Assembly: GCA_000437255.1 (NCBI GenBank)
Contig: FR899092.1
Coordinates: 26,521-41,071 of the forward strand
Direction: 5' to 3'
Length of the DNA stretch: 14,551 nt
Source of the DNA: Ruminococcus sp. CAG:403
GTDB taxonomy: Bacteria; Bacillota; Clostridia; Oscillospirales; Ruminococcaceae
Shown: positions 6,514-13,814 of the stretch, in pieces
Layout of the letters: each line of letters starts with the position of its first letter
Position numbering within the stretch: position 1 is the first letter of the stretch
Notes under the pieces: generated by a model
Seen by the model: the letters and a program-made list of their open reading frames with translations, nothing else
The model's database searches: none
Told to the model about the DNA's origin: nothing
Translations under genes and position numbers: made by a program

Positions 6514-8053
6514 TTGGAGGCTCACCGCCTTCATTGCTGTTCGGCGCAGAATCAAATGGATTATAATTCTGCTGCTTTTCAAATTCAGTTTGCGCTTCTT
6601 CCTTCTGCTTTTTCAGCCGTTGCATTTCCTTTTCTGGATCATCAACCCACGGGTGCATACTGACAATGGTTTCATCGGAAAGAACGCCAACAGAATTGCG
6701 GCAGTTTGCTATGGAATCATTCTCACTGATGAGAATATCCCGGTTGAAAATGATGTTTACCTCTTCCCCGTCAAAGCTGCCCTGCCCAGTGTTTTCAAGG
6801 TGGGCATTTACAAACCAAATAAGTTCTTCAAAGGTTGCCTGTAGTTCCGTTTCCATGTCGTTGGCATCCAGGTCAATGTCGCTGTACATGGACTGAATGT
6901 TCATTTGATTGGGATTTCCGGAAAGCCGGTCGTCTTTCGCATCGTAGCCCATGCCGTTTTCAATAAGAGCTTTTTTGAGTAGATCCAGAATAATCCTGTA
7001 ATTGTCGGCATTAACTTTTATTTCAAGCGTTTCAACTCCGCCTTTGGTTTCACCATCATAGCGAACCTTGACCACACCGTAGGTTACTAAATTTCGTCGA
7101 AACTCTCCCAAGTTCGTTCCGTCGTAATTTTTTAGCACGAGAATGGTGTTTCGTGCATCCTCCTGCATGTTATTCGCAAAATCAGATAGCATAACATTGA
7201 TGCCATCCTGTAATGCCTTTACCTTTTTCAAGAGCGATGTTTCGCATTCGTTATATTTCAGTGGGATAAGCGGAATTCGTGACCAATTTAACGGGATTAT
7301 GCTACCATCCTGGTTAATTGCGGATGCATATGAGCTAGCATTGCGGCCGCTGTACAGGTCGACATCTGGGGAAAGTGTGGAACCTCGAAGCACATAACGA
7401 TGAATGCCAGATGCGGTAAATACTTCGACTTTTTCCGTAACGGAAGGAGATGAGCCATTGTATTCTGCAACGAGGTATAATCTTACAGCAGCATCAATTT
7501 CCGTGTGTTCTGTGTCACTCCAGAATGGAAGAATTTCATATGCTGGAAATACACGGAAAGAAAACTTGCCGTCTTCTGTGTAATACGGGTAAATCCAACA
7601 GATTCCGCCTTCCAGCATAGACTTACCAGCGGATTTTAGCATTTTCATAAATCGCTTATCAAAAATTGTTTTAAGCGCCTGCGCATACTGCTTGTTATTG
7701 CTTTCCATAGCGAATGGCTGCCCGAGTAAATAATTCGCTTTTTGATTTACCAATTTCGCATACTGGTTATCAATCAGGCGATTATTCGGCAGATTTTCCA
7801 CCTGTATCAGTTCGCCCTTCTCGCCGATAGCTGTTCGCTTCCGGTAAATGATATCGTGATCCCCGTCATAATATAAATGCCCTTTTATTTGCATCATGCG
7901 TTCGGGGCTAGTTTTCCACATTGAAATTTCACGTTCTAAAAAATTGATATCTGACATATCCAGATTCTGTAGAACGATGTCAGAAGTTTTAGCGGCAAAC
8001 GTATTCATTAATCCCGAAAATCCGGCAGCAATAGAGCTTAATATATGTCCCAA
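6506..8053 (-). CDS. Portal protein, SPP1 gp6-like
   Basis: This 515-aa protein forms the dodecameric portal through which DNA is packaged. It shows the family's early segment MWKTSPERMMQIKGHLYYDGDH and then YAKLVNQKANYLLGQPF (about residues 98-114), a clear portal signature. The central LLKKVKALQDGINVMLSDFANNM helix, the DIDLDANDMETELQATFEEL helix and a charged, Q-rich C-terminal tail follow. It lies between the large terminase and the MuF gene as expected. The start is TTG at 8053 with a full AGGAGGTGAT upstream. The ATG in that stretch is out of frame. Confidence 0.9.
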   Translation of the reverse strand: MGHILSSIAAGFSGLMNTFAAKTSDIVLQNLDMSDINFLEREISMWKTSPERMMQIKGHLYYDGDHDIIYRKRTAIGEKGELIQVENLPNNRLIDNQYAKLVNQKANYLLGQPFAMESNNKQYAQALKTIFDKRFMKMLKSAGKSMLEGGICWIYPYYTEDGKFSFRVFPAYEILPFWSDTEHTEIDAAVRLYLVAEYNGSSPSVTEKVEVFTASGIHRYVLRGSTLSPDVDLYSGRNASSYASAINQDGSIIPLNWSRIPLIPLKYNECETSLLKKVKALQDGINVMLSDFANNMQEDARNTILVLKNYDGTNLGEFRRNLVTYGVVKVRYDGETKGGVETLEIKVNADNYRIILDLLKKALIENGMGYDAKDDRLSGNPNQMNIQSMYSDIDLDANDMETELQATFEELIWFVNAHLENTGQGSFDGEEVNIIFNRDILISENDSIANCRNSVGVLSDETIVSMHPWVDDPEKEMQRLKKQKEEAQTEFEKQQNYNPFDSAPNSNEGGEPPSE

Positions 8054-8068
8054 TGTTCATCACCTCCT

Positions 8069-9298
8069 CTAGTCAAAACTGAATGCATCTGGCAACAGAA
8101 TTTTAGAAACGCCGTAGCGCATAGAATCCATTCCATGGGAAAACTCATGGTCAGGCTTATCTGTTGGCTTTCCATCTTTGTCTTTACTCCAGCAATAGTT
8201 ATCGATTTCTTTCTTAAATTCTGTGCATCGTGGGTGAACCACAATCTGATAGTTCTGTATCAGTTGAATCCCATGGTTTACGCTGTCCTTACCTTTTCGT
8301 GAAGGTTCTGCCTGAATGCCCTCGTCCCGTAGTTCTGCAATAGATTTCGGTTCAGCGCTATCACAAATAATCCGCTGCCCGCCGTAGCCCATAGCCTTGA
8401 TTTGTTCAGCTATGATTTTGTTGGTTACGCCTGTTTTATACCATTCATCGAAAATGTAAATACGCTTTGCAGCGTTATCCACCATTTCACAAACAAAGGC
8501 GTTCGGGTCAGTAAAACCAAAGTCAAGGTTGAACGCCGATTTGATACCGCTGATTTTGCGAACCTCGTTTATGTCGAAGTTCTCGCAAACAACGTTGGTA
8601 TAAATCAAGCCGTCTGCAATACCCCATTCCCCATCGCCCTCAATTCGGTAACGACGAGGGTTATTTTTTTGCATTTTCAGGAATATGTTGCGATCAGATT
8701 CATCCAGCCATTCATTGCATTGCCAGGTGGTAGTTTTCGTGAATACGTCGTCATCAGGTGTATCAAAGAACCGGGATTTTAGCCAGCTCGTAGCACTCCA
8801 CGGATTGAAGGTCAATGTAATCTGTTTGAAATAGCCGTCCGGCACTTCACCACGGATCGACATATCAAGTTTATTGAAGTCATCCTCGTTCGTGATTTCA
8901 TAGGCTTCCTCGATCCACACCCAGCACAGAACCCCTTTGTCAACAGAAATGGACGTAATTTTTAAACCGTCGTCCAGACCACGGAAAAGAATTTTCTGCC
9001 CAGTTGAGCGGCGTGTTATTTGCATTGGGGAAACGGTGCAATCAAAATACCCGTCCAACCCCAACTTGTGAATCGCCCATTTCAAATCACTGAATACGGA
9101 ATCACGTAAAGTATTTGAATATCGGCGGACACATAAGCCGTTGCTTTCGGGGTATTCAAACAATCTGTGGATCATATTCAATGCCGTAGTTTTTGATTTC
9201 TTTGAGCCACGGCTTCCCTTGCACACACGGTATCTCTTCCGGGTGTTCCAAAAGTCAGCGTAATTCTTCCCAACAGTTTCTTGCAGGGATACCTTCAT
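8069..9298 (-). CDS. terL: Terminase large subunit, PBSX family
   Basis: This 409-aa protein is the packaging motor and headful or cos nuclease. N-terminal ATPase: Walker A GSRGSKKSK (28-36), Walker B VLCWVWIEEAYE (123-134) and the coupling motif LTFNP (162-166). C-terminal RNase H-fold nuclease: D259 in LDFGFTDP, D313 in ICDSAEP and D391 in SHGMDSMRYG. The Lys in place of the usual Gly in the P-loop is frequent in clostridial PBSX-type terminases. Length is normal. The gene starts 11 bases after the small terminase stop and ends 15 bases before the portal start. The ribosome site (AGTAGG) is weak, so translation is probably coupled. Confidence 0.95.
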   Translation of the reverse strand: MKVSLQETVGKNYADFWNTRKRYRVCKGSRGSKKSKTTALNMIHRLFEYPESNGLCVRRYSNTLRDSVFSDLKWAIHKLGLDGYFDCTVSPMQITRRSTGQKILFRGLDDGLKITSISVDKGVLCWVWIEEAYEITNEDDFNKLDMSIRGEVPDGYFKQITLTFNPWSATSWLKSRFFDTPDDDVFTKTTTWQCNEWLDESDRNIFLKMQKNNPRRYRIEGDGEWGIADGLIYTNVVCENFDINEVRKISGIKSAFNLDFGFTDPNAFVCEMVDNAAKRIYIFDEWYKTGVTNKIIAEQIKAMGYGGQRIICDSAEPKSIAELRDEGIQAEPSRKGKDSVNHGIQLIQNYQIVVHPRCTEFKKEIDNYCWSKDKDGKPTDKPDHEFSHGMDSMRYGVSKILLPDAFSFD

Positions 9299-9309
9299 AC
9301 GATCATCGC

Positions 9310-9648
9310 CTACTCTTTCAGATCATTCACGATGACCACAGGGTCAGTTGAAATATTGATATTTTCATCCGGCTTAAAGCCTGCACGATCGAGGATATCC
9401 TTTGCCGCCATTAGGCGAACCATTTCGCTTTTCGCTTTCAGCAAGGCCGCTTCTGTATTAAACGCTTTTGCAGCAACATCCTTCATACTGTTTTTTAGAG
9501 CTGAAGTATATTCGCTTTTAAATTCTTCGTTCTTTTTCCAATTACAAATTGTTGCCTCTGAAACGTGGATGACTTCTGCAATTTCTCGTTGCGTTCTATC
9601 TCCTGGAACCATCAGTTCAATACATTTTTTCTGTTTTGAATTTAGCAT
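9310..9648 (-). CDS. terS: Terminase small subunit (HTH, phBC6A51-like)
   Basis: This 112-aa protein recognises the packaging site on phage DNA. Its N-terminus MLNSKQKKCIELM leads into a helix-turn-helix (TQREIAEVIHVSEATICNWKK, roughly residues 19-39), followed by a helical oligomerisation part and a short tail with DPVVIVNDLKE. This is the arrangement of phBC6A51-type small terminases. The start is the ATG at 9648, which has GGGGAGGAG 5 bases upstream. An ORF extension to 9672 lacks a ribosome site. It is the first gene of the packaging/head module, right after a hairpin terminator and a promoter candidate. Confidence 0.88.
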   Translation of the reverse strand: MLNSKQKKCIELMVPGDRTQREIAEVIHVSEATICNWKKNEEFKSEYTSALKNSMKDVAAKAFNTEAALLKAKSEMVRLMAAKDILDRAGFKPDENINISTDPVVIVNDLKE

Positions 9649-9684
9649 ATATACTCCTCCCCTTTTATTCAAACTTTTTCAAAT

Positions 9685-9715
9685 AAAAAATCAGCAAAGT
9701 TTCCCTTGCTGATTT
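9685..9715 (-). terminator. Rho-independent terminator between the regulator and terS
   Basis: The 10-bp stem AAATCAGCAA / TTGCTGATTT has an 8-base loop and six T after it on the minus strand. It lies 24 bases after the stop of the DUF1492 gene and 36 bases before terS. It can end early/middle transcription. Because a promoter candidate lies just upstream of it, it could also be a leader terminator that a phage regulator must overcome. Confidence 0.82.
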
Positions 9716-9726
9716 CTCATGATAAT

Positions 9727-9780
9727 ATTTTAGCACAGATCATTGTAGGAAGTCTATAGTATCTTGTAGGTTTTTGTAGG
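9727..9780 (-). promoter_or_regulatory. Late-operon promoter candidate with three phased CCTACAA repeats
   Basis: On the minus strand, CCTACAA occurs at 9780-9774, 9770-9764 and 9749-9743. The steps are 10 and 21 bases, so all three face the same side of the helix. They are followed by TGCTAAAAT (9735-9727), an extended -10 box, with TAGACT (9756-9751) as a weak -35 at 18-base spacing. The repeats lie within the last codons of the DUF1492 gene, so part of the repetition may be due to coding. The arrangement suits an activator-dependent promoter for the packaging genes. Confidence 0.5.
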
Positions 9781-10186
9781 TTCTTTCAAAATCCAACAAT
9801 GCAAATCCATGAAGTTCTCGCGTATACTGGTAGGTATAATTCATTTCTACTGCGACCGCTTCTAATCGTTTAAACTCTACGTAATGTTTGTAAAGAATAT
9901 CTATGTGCTTCGAATTACTCAAACCTTGGATTTGATTGATGATTTTATGCTTTTCCTCGGCAAACTTTGCAATTTCGTCTTTAATCTCACACTCCAGATC
10001 AATGATGCGAAAAATTGGATTTATGAACGGGGCATCCCCAGAATGGCTGGATTGTACATGTTCTTTGGAATAATCCATACCAGTAATGCTTGTTGACATT
10101 GCTTTTAGCCCACTTAATTCTTCCTTCTTTTGGGTAATCATGGTAGTTAATCGCTGTAGCTGAAGTAAATAATCTTTTGCTCTCAT
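9740..10186 (-). CDS. DUF1492-family phage regulator (sigma-70 region 4-like; ArpU/RinA-type role)
   Basis: This 148-aa protein is helical throughout. It begins MRAKDYLLQLQRLTTMI and then has KKEELSGLKAMSTSITGMDY, the usual DUF1492 N-terminal half, where the short SSHSGDAPF linker also fits. A central coiled coil (about 58-90) leads to a C-terminal part (about 92-135) with IDILYKHYVEFKRLEAVAVEMNYTYQ, like a sigma region 4 helix-turn-helix. Such genes sit just before terS in many Firmicute phages and control late genes. The ATG at 10186 has GGAGG 5 bases upstream and overlaps the previous stop as ATGA. The gene end carries the candidate late promoter, so it may act on DNA beside its own gene. 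That target is inference. Confidence 0.82.
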   Translation of the reverse strand: MRAKDYLLQLQRLTTMITQKKEELSGLKAMSTSITGMDYSKEHVQSSHSGDAPFINPIFRIIDLECEIKDEIAKFAEEKHKIINQIQGLSNSKHIDILYKHYVEFKRLEAVAVEMNYTYQYTRELHGFALLDFERTYKNLQDTIDFLQ

Positions 10187-10563
10187 AGATACCTCCGTTC
10201 CAGCCTGTAGGCTTCCCCGCATTGATAATGCCGATCTAAGTAGTTATATGCCGTTGCAACATCCGGGAAGTAGATCACCTGATTCTGCCGATCCGCCAGC
10301 ACACGACCGCTGATGCGGTTGCGTACAACGTAGCATACACCAGGCTTTGGGTCAACCAGGTTGCTGATGGTTTCTGTCACATCATTCCAGTCAGCCGGTT
10401 GTGCGGCACGTTCTGGCTGTGATGCACGTTTCAGCGCTGCACGTTTTTCTCGCCGGAACCTGTTTTCCCGTTCCCGGGCACAGTTTCGGCAGAACCGACG
10501 TGCAATGCTCAGCGCGGGCACCGGTTCGCCGCATGTTTCACAAAATATGGTTATTGTACGCAT
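10183..10563 (-). CDS. Small zinc-ribbon-like protein, unknown function
   Basis: A 126-aa protein with an N-terminal four-cysteine knuckle (FCETCGEPVPALSIARRFC then RNC, two CxxC pairs about 14 residues apart), a very basic stretch (RENRFRREKRAALKRA) and then a beta-rich C-terminal half with VCYVVRNRISGRVLADRQN. The Zn site and basic stretch suggest nucleic-acid binding. I do not recognise a named family. The ATG at 10563 is chosen because TGAGG lies 8 bases upstream. A GTG at 10572 overlaps that site. Its stop overlaps the regulator start by 4 bases, so the two may act in the same control step. Confidence 0.72.
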   Translation of the reverse strand: MRTITIFCETCGEPVPALSIARRFCRNCARERENRFRREKRAALKRASQPERAAQPADWNDVTETISNLVDPKPGVCYVVRNRISGRVLADRQNQVIYFPDVATAYNYLDRHYQCGEAYRLERRYL

Positions 10564-10565
10564 GA

Positions 10566-10622
10566 TCAGCACCTCATTCGTCTCTTTGTGTTACCGTAAA
10601 CTGTGATAATTCTTTTCTTCAT
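10566..10622 (-). CDS. Very short ORF (18 codons) with strong ribosome site, possible leader peptide
   Basis: AAGGAGG sits 7 bases before an ATG that encodes MKKRIITVYGNTKRRMRC. The stop falls inside the ribosome-site-to-start stretch of the zinc-ribbon gene (stop TGA at 10568-10566, next start at 10563). The consensus ribosome site argues for real translation. The product is a basic peptide with no family I know. It could be a small protein or a leader that couples translation of the next gene. Confidence 0.45.
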   Translation of the reverse strand: MKKRIITVYGNTKRRMRC

Positions 10623-10644
10623 GTATAAGTCCTCCTTGTTTTGC

Positions 10645-10674
10645 TTTTACGCTCAATTAACGCACGTTTTACGC
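10645..10674 (-). repeat. Three GCGTWAA repeats at exact 11-bp period
   Basis: On the minus strand GCGTAAAA, GCGTTAAT and GCGTAAAA begin at 10674, 10663 and 10652, so each step is 11 bases. They lie in the leader between the DUF551 stop and the 18-codon ORF. Same-face spacing suggests a protein binding site, such as an operator. A binding factor cannot be named. Confidence 0.5.
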
Positions 10675-10677
10675 TCG

Positions 10678-10710
10678 GCGAGTGTTAGCAACACTCGGTT
10701 TAACACTCGC
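10678..10710. repeat. GAGTGTT inverted repeats forming competing hairpins
   Basis: On the plus strand CGAGTGTT AGC AACACTCG (10679-10697) is a perfect 8-bp stem with a 3-base loop. A second AACACTCGC (10702-10710) can pair with GCGAGTGTT (10678-10686) instead. The two pairings exclude each other. There is no T tract on either strand, so this is not a plain terminator. It covers the stop codon of the DUF551 gene. Confidence 0.55.
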
Positions 10711-10978
10711 ATGGCTCTGGCATAGGCATCCATGCAACAACATCAACTTTGGTGCCAGTAGGTGTTTCTCCATTCATCCGCACAATCACCGGATACCTCT
10801 CACAAACAAGTGCTTCATATGCACTCCTGCCGTATATCGTCCAGTGCAATCCGTCGAATTCTGCTGTGCCAACAATCACAGTACCGCAATCGTCAGAATC
10901 CCAATATACATAGGTGACGATATACTCACCGTTATTTTCTGGAACTTTTTCAGATGCTTTTATCCATTCTTGCTCCAT
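10700..10978 (-). CDS. DUF551 family protein
   Basis: This 92-aa protein starts MEQEWIKASEKVPENNGEY and ends with VVAWMPMPEPCEC. The opening WI-x-A-S-E-x-x-P and the closing AWMP-x-PEP frame are the hallmark of DUF551, a small phage and prophage family of unknown function that is often a repeated building block in Firmicute and Proteobacterial phages. The middle is beta-rich (YIVTYVYWDSDD, TVIVGTAEFDG). The ATG at 10978 is chosen because GAGGAGG is 7 bases upstream. An in-frame ATG at 10984 is too close to it. The ribosome site lies inside the end of the previous gene, so the pair is coupled. Confidence 0.85.
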   Translation of the reverse strand: MEQEWIKASEKVPENNGEYIVTYVYWDSDDCGTVIVGTAEFDGLHWTIYGRSAYEALVCERYPVIVRMNGETPTGTKVDVVAWMPMPEPCEC

Positions 10979-10980
10979 AA

Positions 10981-11262
10981 TCATTCCTCCTCATACCCAA
11001 TACACTCACATACAATGCCATACGCTTCGTCAATTTCAATCATGTCATTGCCGAGCACATCATCACTGGAACCCCAGAACTGTCTCTTGATCTGCTTCAG
11101 CTGTTCCTCCGTGACCGCTAGTGCCCTTGGTTCGCCACGCAGCGCATCAAACGCCATCATGATTCGAGATGCTGCTTGTCTGTTCTCACCGCAGATGAAA
11201 TACACCTCGTCCTCGAACTGCTGCCTTGTGATCTGGTCAATTATTGTTATCTTATCAATCAT
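10981..11262 (-). CDS. Hypothetical 93-aa phage protein
   Basis: I do not recognise it. It is acidic, begins MIDKITIIDQITRQQFEDEV, contains a middle helix with NRQAASRIMMAFDALRGEP and a C-terminal acidic helix ending ECIGYEEE. It has no membrane segment and no clear motif beyond two isolated cysteines near the end (IVCECIG). AGGAG lies 9 bases upstream of the ATG. It sits in the middle of the early/middle operon between the MazG-like and DUF551 genes. Confidence 0.7.
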   Translation of the reverse strand: MIDKITIIDQITRQQFEDEVYFICGENRQAASRIMMAFDALRGEPRALAVTEEQLKQIKRQFWGSSDDVLGNDMIEIDEAYGIVCECIGYEEE

Positions 11263-11278
11263 TGCATTTTACTCCTTC

Positions 11279-11584
11279 TCAAGCGCATCCAGTGGCATTT
11301 TCCTCCGCCTCCTCAATTCGCTTGATTTCTCTATCCAGCTTGTAATCAACAACCTTGTCAACTGATTCGCATCCCAAATACACACGCATCTGTTCCATCA
11401 TGATGAGCAGATCTGCTGTTTCCTCAATTAGATTGGCATGTCTTTCTTTGTTGTCCGGAAACCGCTTGAGCTTCTGGGCGGCAAGCAGAAACTCTGCTGC
11501 CTCTTCTTCCGCCTGTTCCAGCTGTTGCTGGAAGCTACGGCAGTCTATGATCTGCTTGTTTTTACCTTGCTGTTTGAATGTCAT
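11279..11584 (-). CDS. MazG-like nucleotide pyrophosphohydrolase
   Basis: This 101-aa all-alpha protein carries the metal-binding pattern of the MazG/dUTPase-like NTP pyrophosphohydrolases: EExxE at residues 27-31 (EEAAE) and ExxD at 55-58 (ETAD) followed by LLIMMEQM. Such phage proteins remove or recycle nucleotides, or may lower alarmone levels. Substrate is not readable from the sequence. The ATG at 11584 overlaps the previous stop as ATGA and has GAGAGG 7 bases upstream. An ORF extension to 11635 is unsupported. It belongs to the early operon next to replication genes, fitting nucleotide metabolism. Confidence 0.75.
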   Translation of the reverse strand: MTFKQQGKNKQIIDCRSFQQQLEQAEEEAAEFLLAAQKLKRFPDNKERHANLIEETADLLIMMEQMRVYLGCESVDKVVDYKLDREIKRIEEAEENATGCA

Positions 11585-11913
11585 TCCGTTTCCTCTCTTT
11601 CCAATCCGCACAGCGCACGATACAGCTTCTTGCATGTATCACATCCACTGTGCTGTATTTCCATTTCATATCGCTGCACCATTCGCAGCATTCCCATATG
11701 TTTGTTCATGGCACGTTCTTTCAATGCTAAATCCTCATATCGGTGCAAAATCAATCCTTTTTCCTGTTTCGCTTGCGCTTTTGGTACTAATTTGCTGCGG
11801 TATGCGCCATATAGTGCACGCAGTTCCAAAAATACACATTCCTGCGCAATGGTCAGTCCGTCCGGAATGGGAGCACCTTTCGCGGCAAGCTGTTCCAACT
11901 CCTTGAGTGTCAT
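11581..11913 (-). CDS. Hypothetical 110-aa phage protein with C-terminal CxxC
   Basis: I do not recognise it. It begins MTLKELEQLAAKGAPIPDGL, continues as long helices (LTIAQECVFLELRALYGAYR and a basic KLVPKAQAKQEKG part), and near the C-terminus has CDTCKKLYRALC (about 90-101), which may bind a metal or be a redox site. It is soluble and helical. It overlaps both neighbours by 4 bases (ATGA), between the VRR-NUC and MazG-like genes, so it is part of one translationally coupled set. Confidence 0.72.
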   Translation of the reverse strand: MTLKELEQLAAKGAPIPDGLTIAQECVFLELRALYGAYRSKLVPKAQAKQEKGLILHRYEDLALKERAMNKHMGMLRMVQRYEMEIQHSGCDTCKKLYRALCGLEREETE

Positions 11914-12266
11914 AGATTCAAATACCGTTCCATTTCCTGCACAGCTTCCTTCCAGCCATGGCAGACCTTACAGTGGTATCCAACGCTTTCCAATTTTTTC
12001 AACCACCAATTTTGATTGTCAGAAGTGCGCCCGTTCTCTGCTTTCATTTCCAAATACAACCCATGATATGCTCCACGGGGTGCTGGCAGAAATAAATCCG
12101 GCACGCCTGACTTGACACCCATTCGCTTGAGTTTTGCGCCCTGCCTTGGGGTGCATTGCCGTTCGTTTGGAATGTGATGCAGCAGTGCTAAAACAGGATA
12201 TTTCTTTCGAATGCTGGCTTGCTGCGACCATTTGATCACAGCAGCCTGATGCTGATCTTCTGTCAT
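11910..12266 (-). CDS. VRR-NUC domain nuclease
   Basis: A 118-aa single-domain protein of the VRR-NUC (PD-(D/E)XK-like) fold. The family's IPNE motif (residues 32-35) is followed by GAKLKRMGVKSGVPDLFLP with the catalytic D57, then LEMKAENG with E73 and K75 and a conserved Q85 further on. Stand-alone VRR-NUC proteins are common in phage replication modules and are thought to cut branched DNA, which fits its place next to a helicase. GGAGG lies 7 bases before the ATG and directly after the helicase stop, so the two are likely made together. Length is typical. Confidence 0.9.
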   Translation of the reverse strand: MTEDQHQAAVIKWSQQASIRKKYPVLALLHHIPNERQCTPRQGAKLKRMGVKSGVPDLFLPAPRGAYHGLYLEMKAENGRTSDNQNWWLKKLESVGYHCKVCHGWKEAVQEMERYLNL

Positions 12267-12279
12267 ATGATTTCCTCCA

Positions 12280-13785
12280 TCATTTTGTCAGGATTCTGTT
12301 TAAGATCTGTGAAGCTTGCAGCTTTGTCAGCTTCTCACAGTCTACCTCATACTTTTTGCATCGCCGTTTTATGGCGTTGATCTGCTGTTCAGATGCAGGT
12401 GCAGCGCCCCATCGTTTGACTTTTGACAGATCCCATAGATAGCTTTGATCTGCATAGCATTGCAGCAGCTCCGCATAGACAGCGTCAATTGCGTTTTGCA
12501 TCGGAATCATACGGCCGCCATACTGTACATTTCCCAATTCATCCTGGCAGGGAATCACCATCTTTTTCCGGCCTTTCAGACTGCAAACCAGACGACCATC
12601 CGGCATCTTGAAAAAATTGATGCCGCGTGTGTCATAGTGCTGTTCTTTTGCCCATAGCTGCACAATCTGCATATTTTTCACCCAGCTTTGCGGGCAGTCA
12701 GAAGCTTGTTCAATCTTTTCCGGCAATTCAAACAGCAGCCCCTCCAGATCCTGCTGCTTTTCTTTCGGAACCTGAGCGAGATCCATGCCCAGTAACGTAG
12801 GCGCCGTGCACAGATTTGCCTTACCGGTTGTTCCCACACAATCAATCAGCGTCAGCTTTTCCTTGCACGGATGCAGCCGTAGCCCACGCCCCACCATTTG
12901 TGCGTACAAGCTGTCTGATTGCGTAGGGCGTGCCAGGATGACAGTTTCCACCAACGGCATGTCCGTACCCTCTGTGAACACCATACAGTTCACCAGACAA
13001 GGGATTTCCCGGCTGGTAAACCGCCGAATGATTTCCGCACGGTCTTTGATTTTACCAGTTACCACAACCGCTCCCGGAATCTTTGCAGCAATGCGCTCCG
13101 CATGATGAACACTTGCCGCAAAGATCAGCGTTGCTCCTTTGGCATAGGTTTCATACGCCTCTGCAATTGCATCTTCGGTGCCTTCCATGGCTTCCGCCAG
13201 TTCTCCTGGTGCATAGTCCCCATTCCGGGAATGTACAGCCCGAAGATCATACCCAATGTCAATCCGGCGACAAAAGATATCGCACAAATATCCATTCTGG
13301 ATGCCCCAGCGCAGGTCACGCTGAAATACGATCTCATCAAATACCGCATTTAGTCTAGCCCGGTCGGAACGGTTTGGCGTTGCCGTAAATCCGATGACCT
13401 TATTGGGTTTGAAATGGTCCAACACCTTGCGGTAAGTAGGGGCTGCCGCATGATGTGCCTCGTCCACAATGATGGTATCAAACCGGTCTGGTGCAAACCG
13501 ATCAAGGCGGTGTACAATGCTTTGCACGCTGGCAGATACTACCGTATCAGAGGGCTTGGAAGATTCTCCGGCCAGTTCCACGCCGGTCTGGCACCCGGTA
13601 TAATACCGCAGTGGCTGCCGGACAAGTTCTTCCCGATGCGAGAGCAGCAGCACATCTCCATGCCTTGGCAGGCTGGTAAAGGTACAAGTTTTCCCCAGTC
13701 CAGTTGCCATCTGTACCAGGTACCTGCCTGGCGGTTTCTGTTCCAGGATGTCAATACATTCCTGTTGATAATCTCTTAACTGCAT
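12280..13785 (-). CDS. DEAH-box superfamily II helicase
   Basis: The protein is about 501 aa. Motifs: Q-like N-terminus MQLRDYQQE, Walker A MATGLGKT (26-33), DEAH (108-111), motif III TATP (134-137), and motif VI QMVGRGLRLHP (296-306). The C-terminal 35 residues (ASEQQINAIKRR, then EKLTKLQASQIL) resemble a small helical domain found on several phage helicases. Such proteins unwind DNA near the replication or recombination sites of the phage. The ATG at 13785 is chosen as its N-terminus matches the family. The ribosome site is weak, with AAAGGA 13 bases away, and a TTG at 13797 is possible. It lies between the repeat-rich region and the VRR-NUC gene. Confidence 0.9.
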   Translation of the reverse strand: MQLRDYQQECIDILEQKPPGRYLVQMATGLGKTCTFTSLPRHGDVLLLSHREELVRQPLRYYTGCQTGVELAGESSKPSDTVVSASVQSIVHRLDRFAPDRFDTIIVDEAHHAAAPTYRKVLDHFKPNKVIGFTATPNRSDRARLNAVFDEIVFQRDLRWGIQNGYLCDIFCRRIDIGYDLRAVHSRNGDYAPGELAEAMEGTEDAIAEAYETYAKGATLIFAASVHHAERIAAKIPGAVVVTGKIKDRAEIIRRFTSREIPCLVNCMVFTEGTDMPLVETVILARPTQSDSLYAQMVGRGLRLHPCKEKLTLIDCVGTTGKANLCTAPTLLGMDLAQVPKEKQQDLEGLLFELPEKIEQASDCPQSWVKNMQIVQLWAKEQHYDTRGINFFKMPDGRLVCSLKGRKKMVIPCQDELGNVQYGGRMIPMQNAIDAVYAELLQCYADQSYLWDLSKVKRWGAAPASEQQINAIKRRCKKYEVDCEKLTKLQASQILNRILTK

Positions 13786-13814
13786 ACTAGATACCAATTC
13801 CTTTCTATTTATTT

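Noticed and set aside
10682..11365. 227-codon plus-strand ORF across DUF551 and the 93-aa gene
   Set aside because: It is antisense to genes with clear ribosome sites and a known family. Its Ser/His/Cys-rich product looks like a frame shadow.
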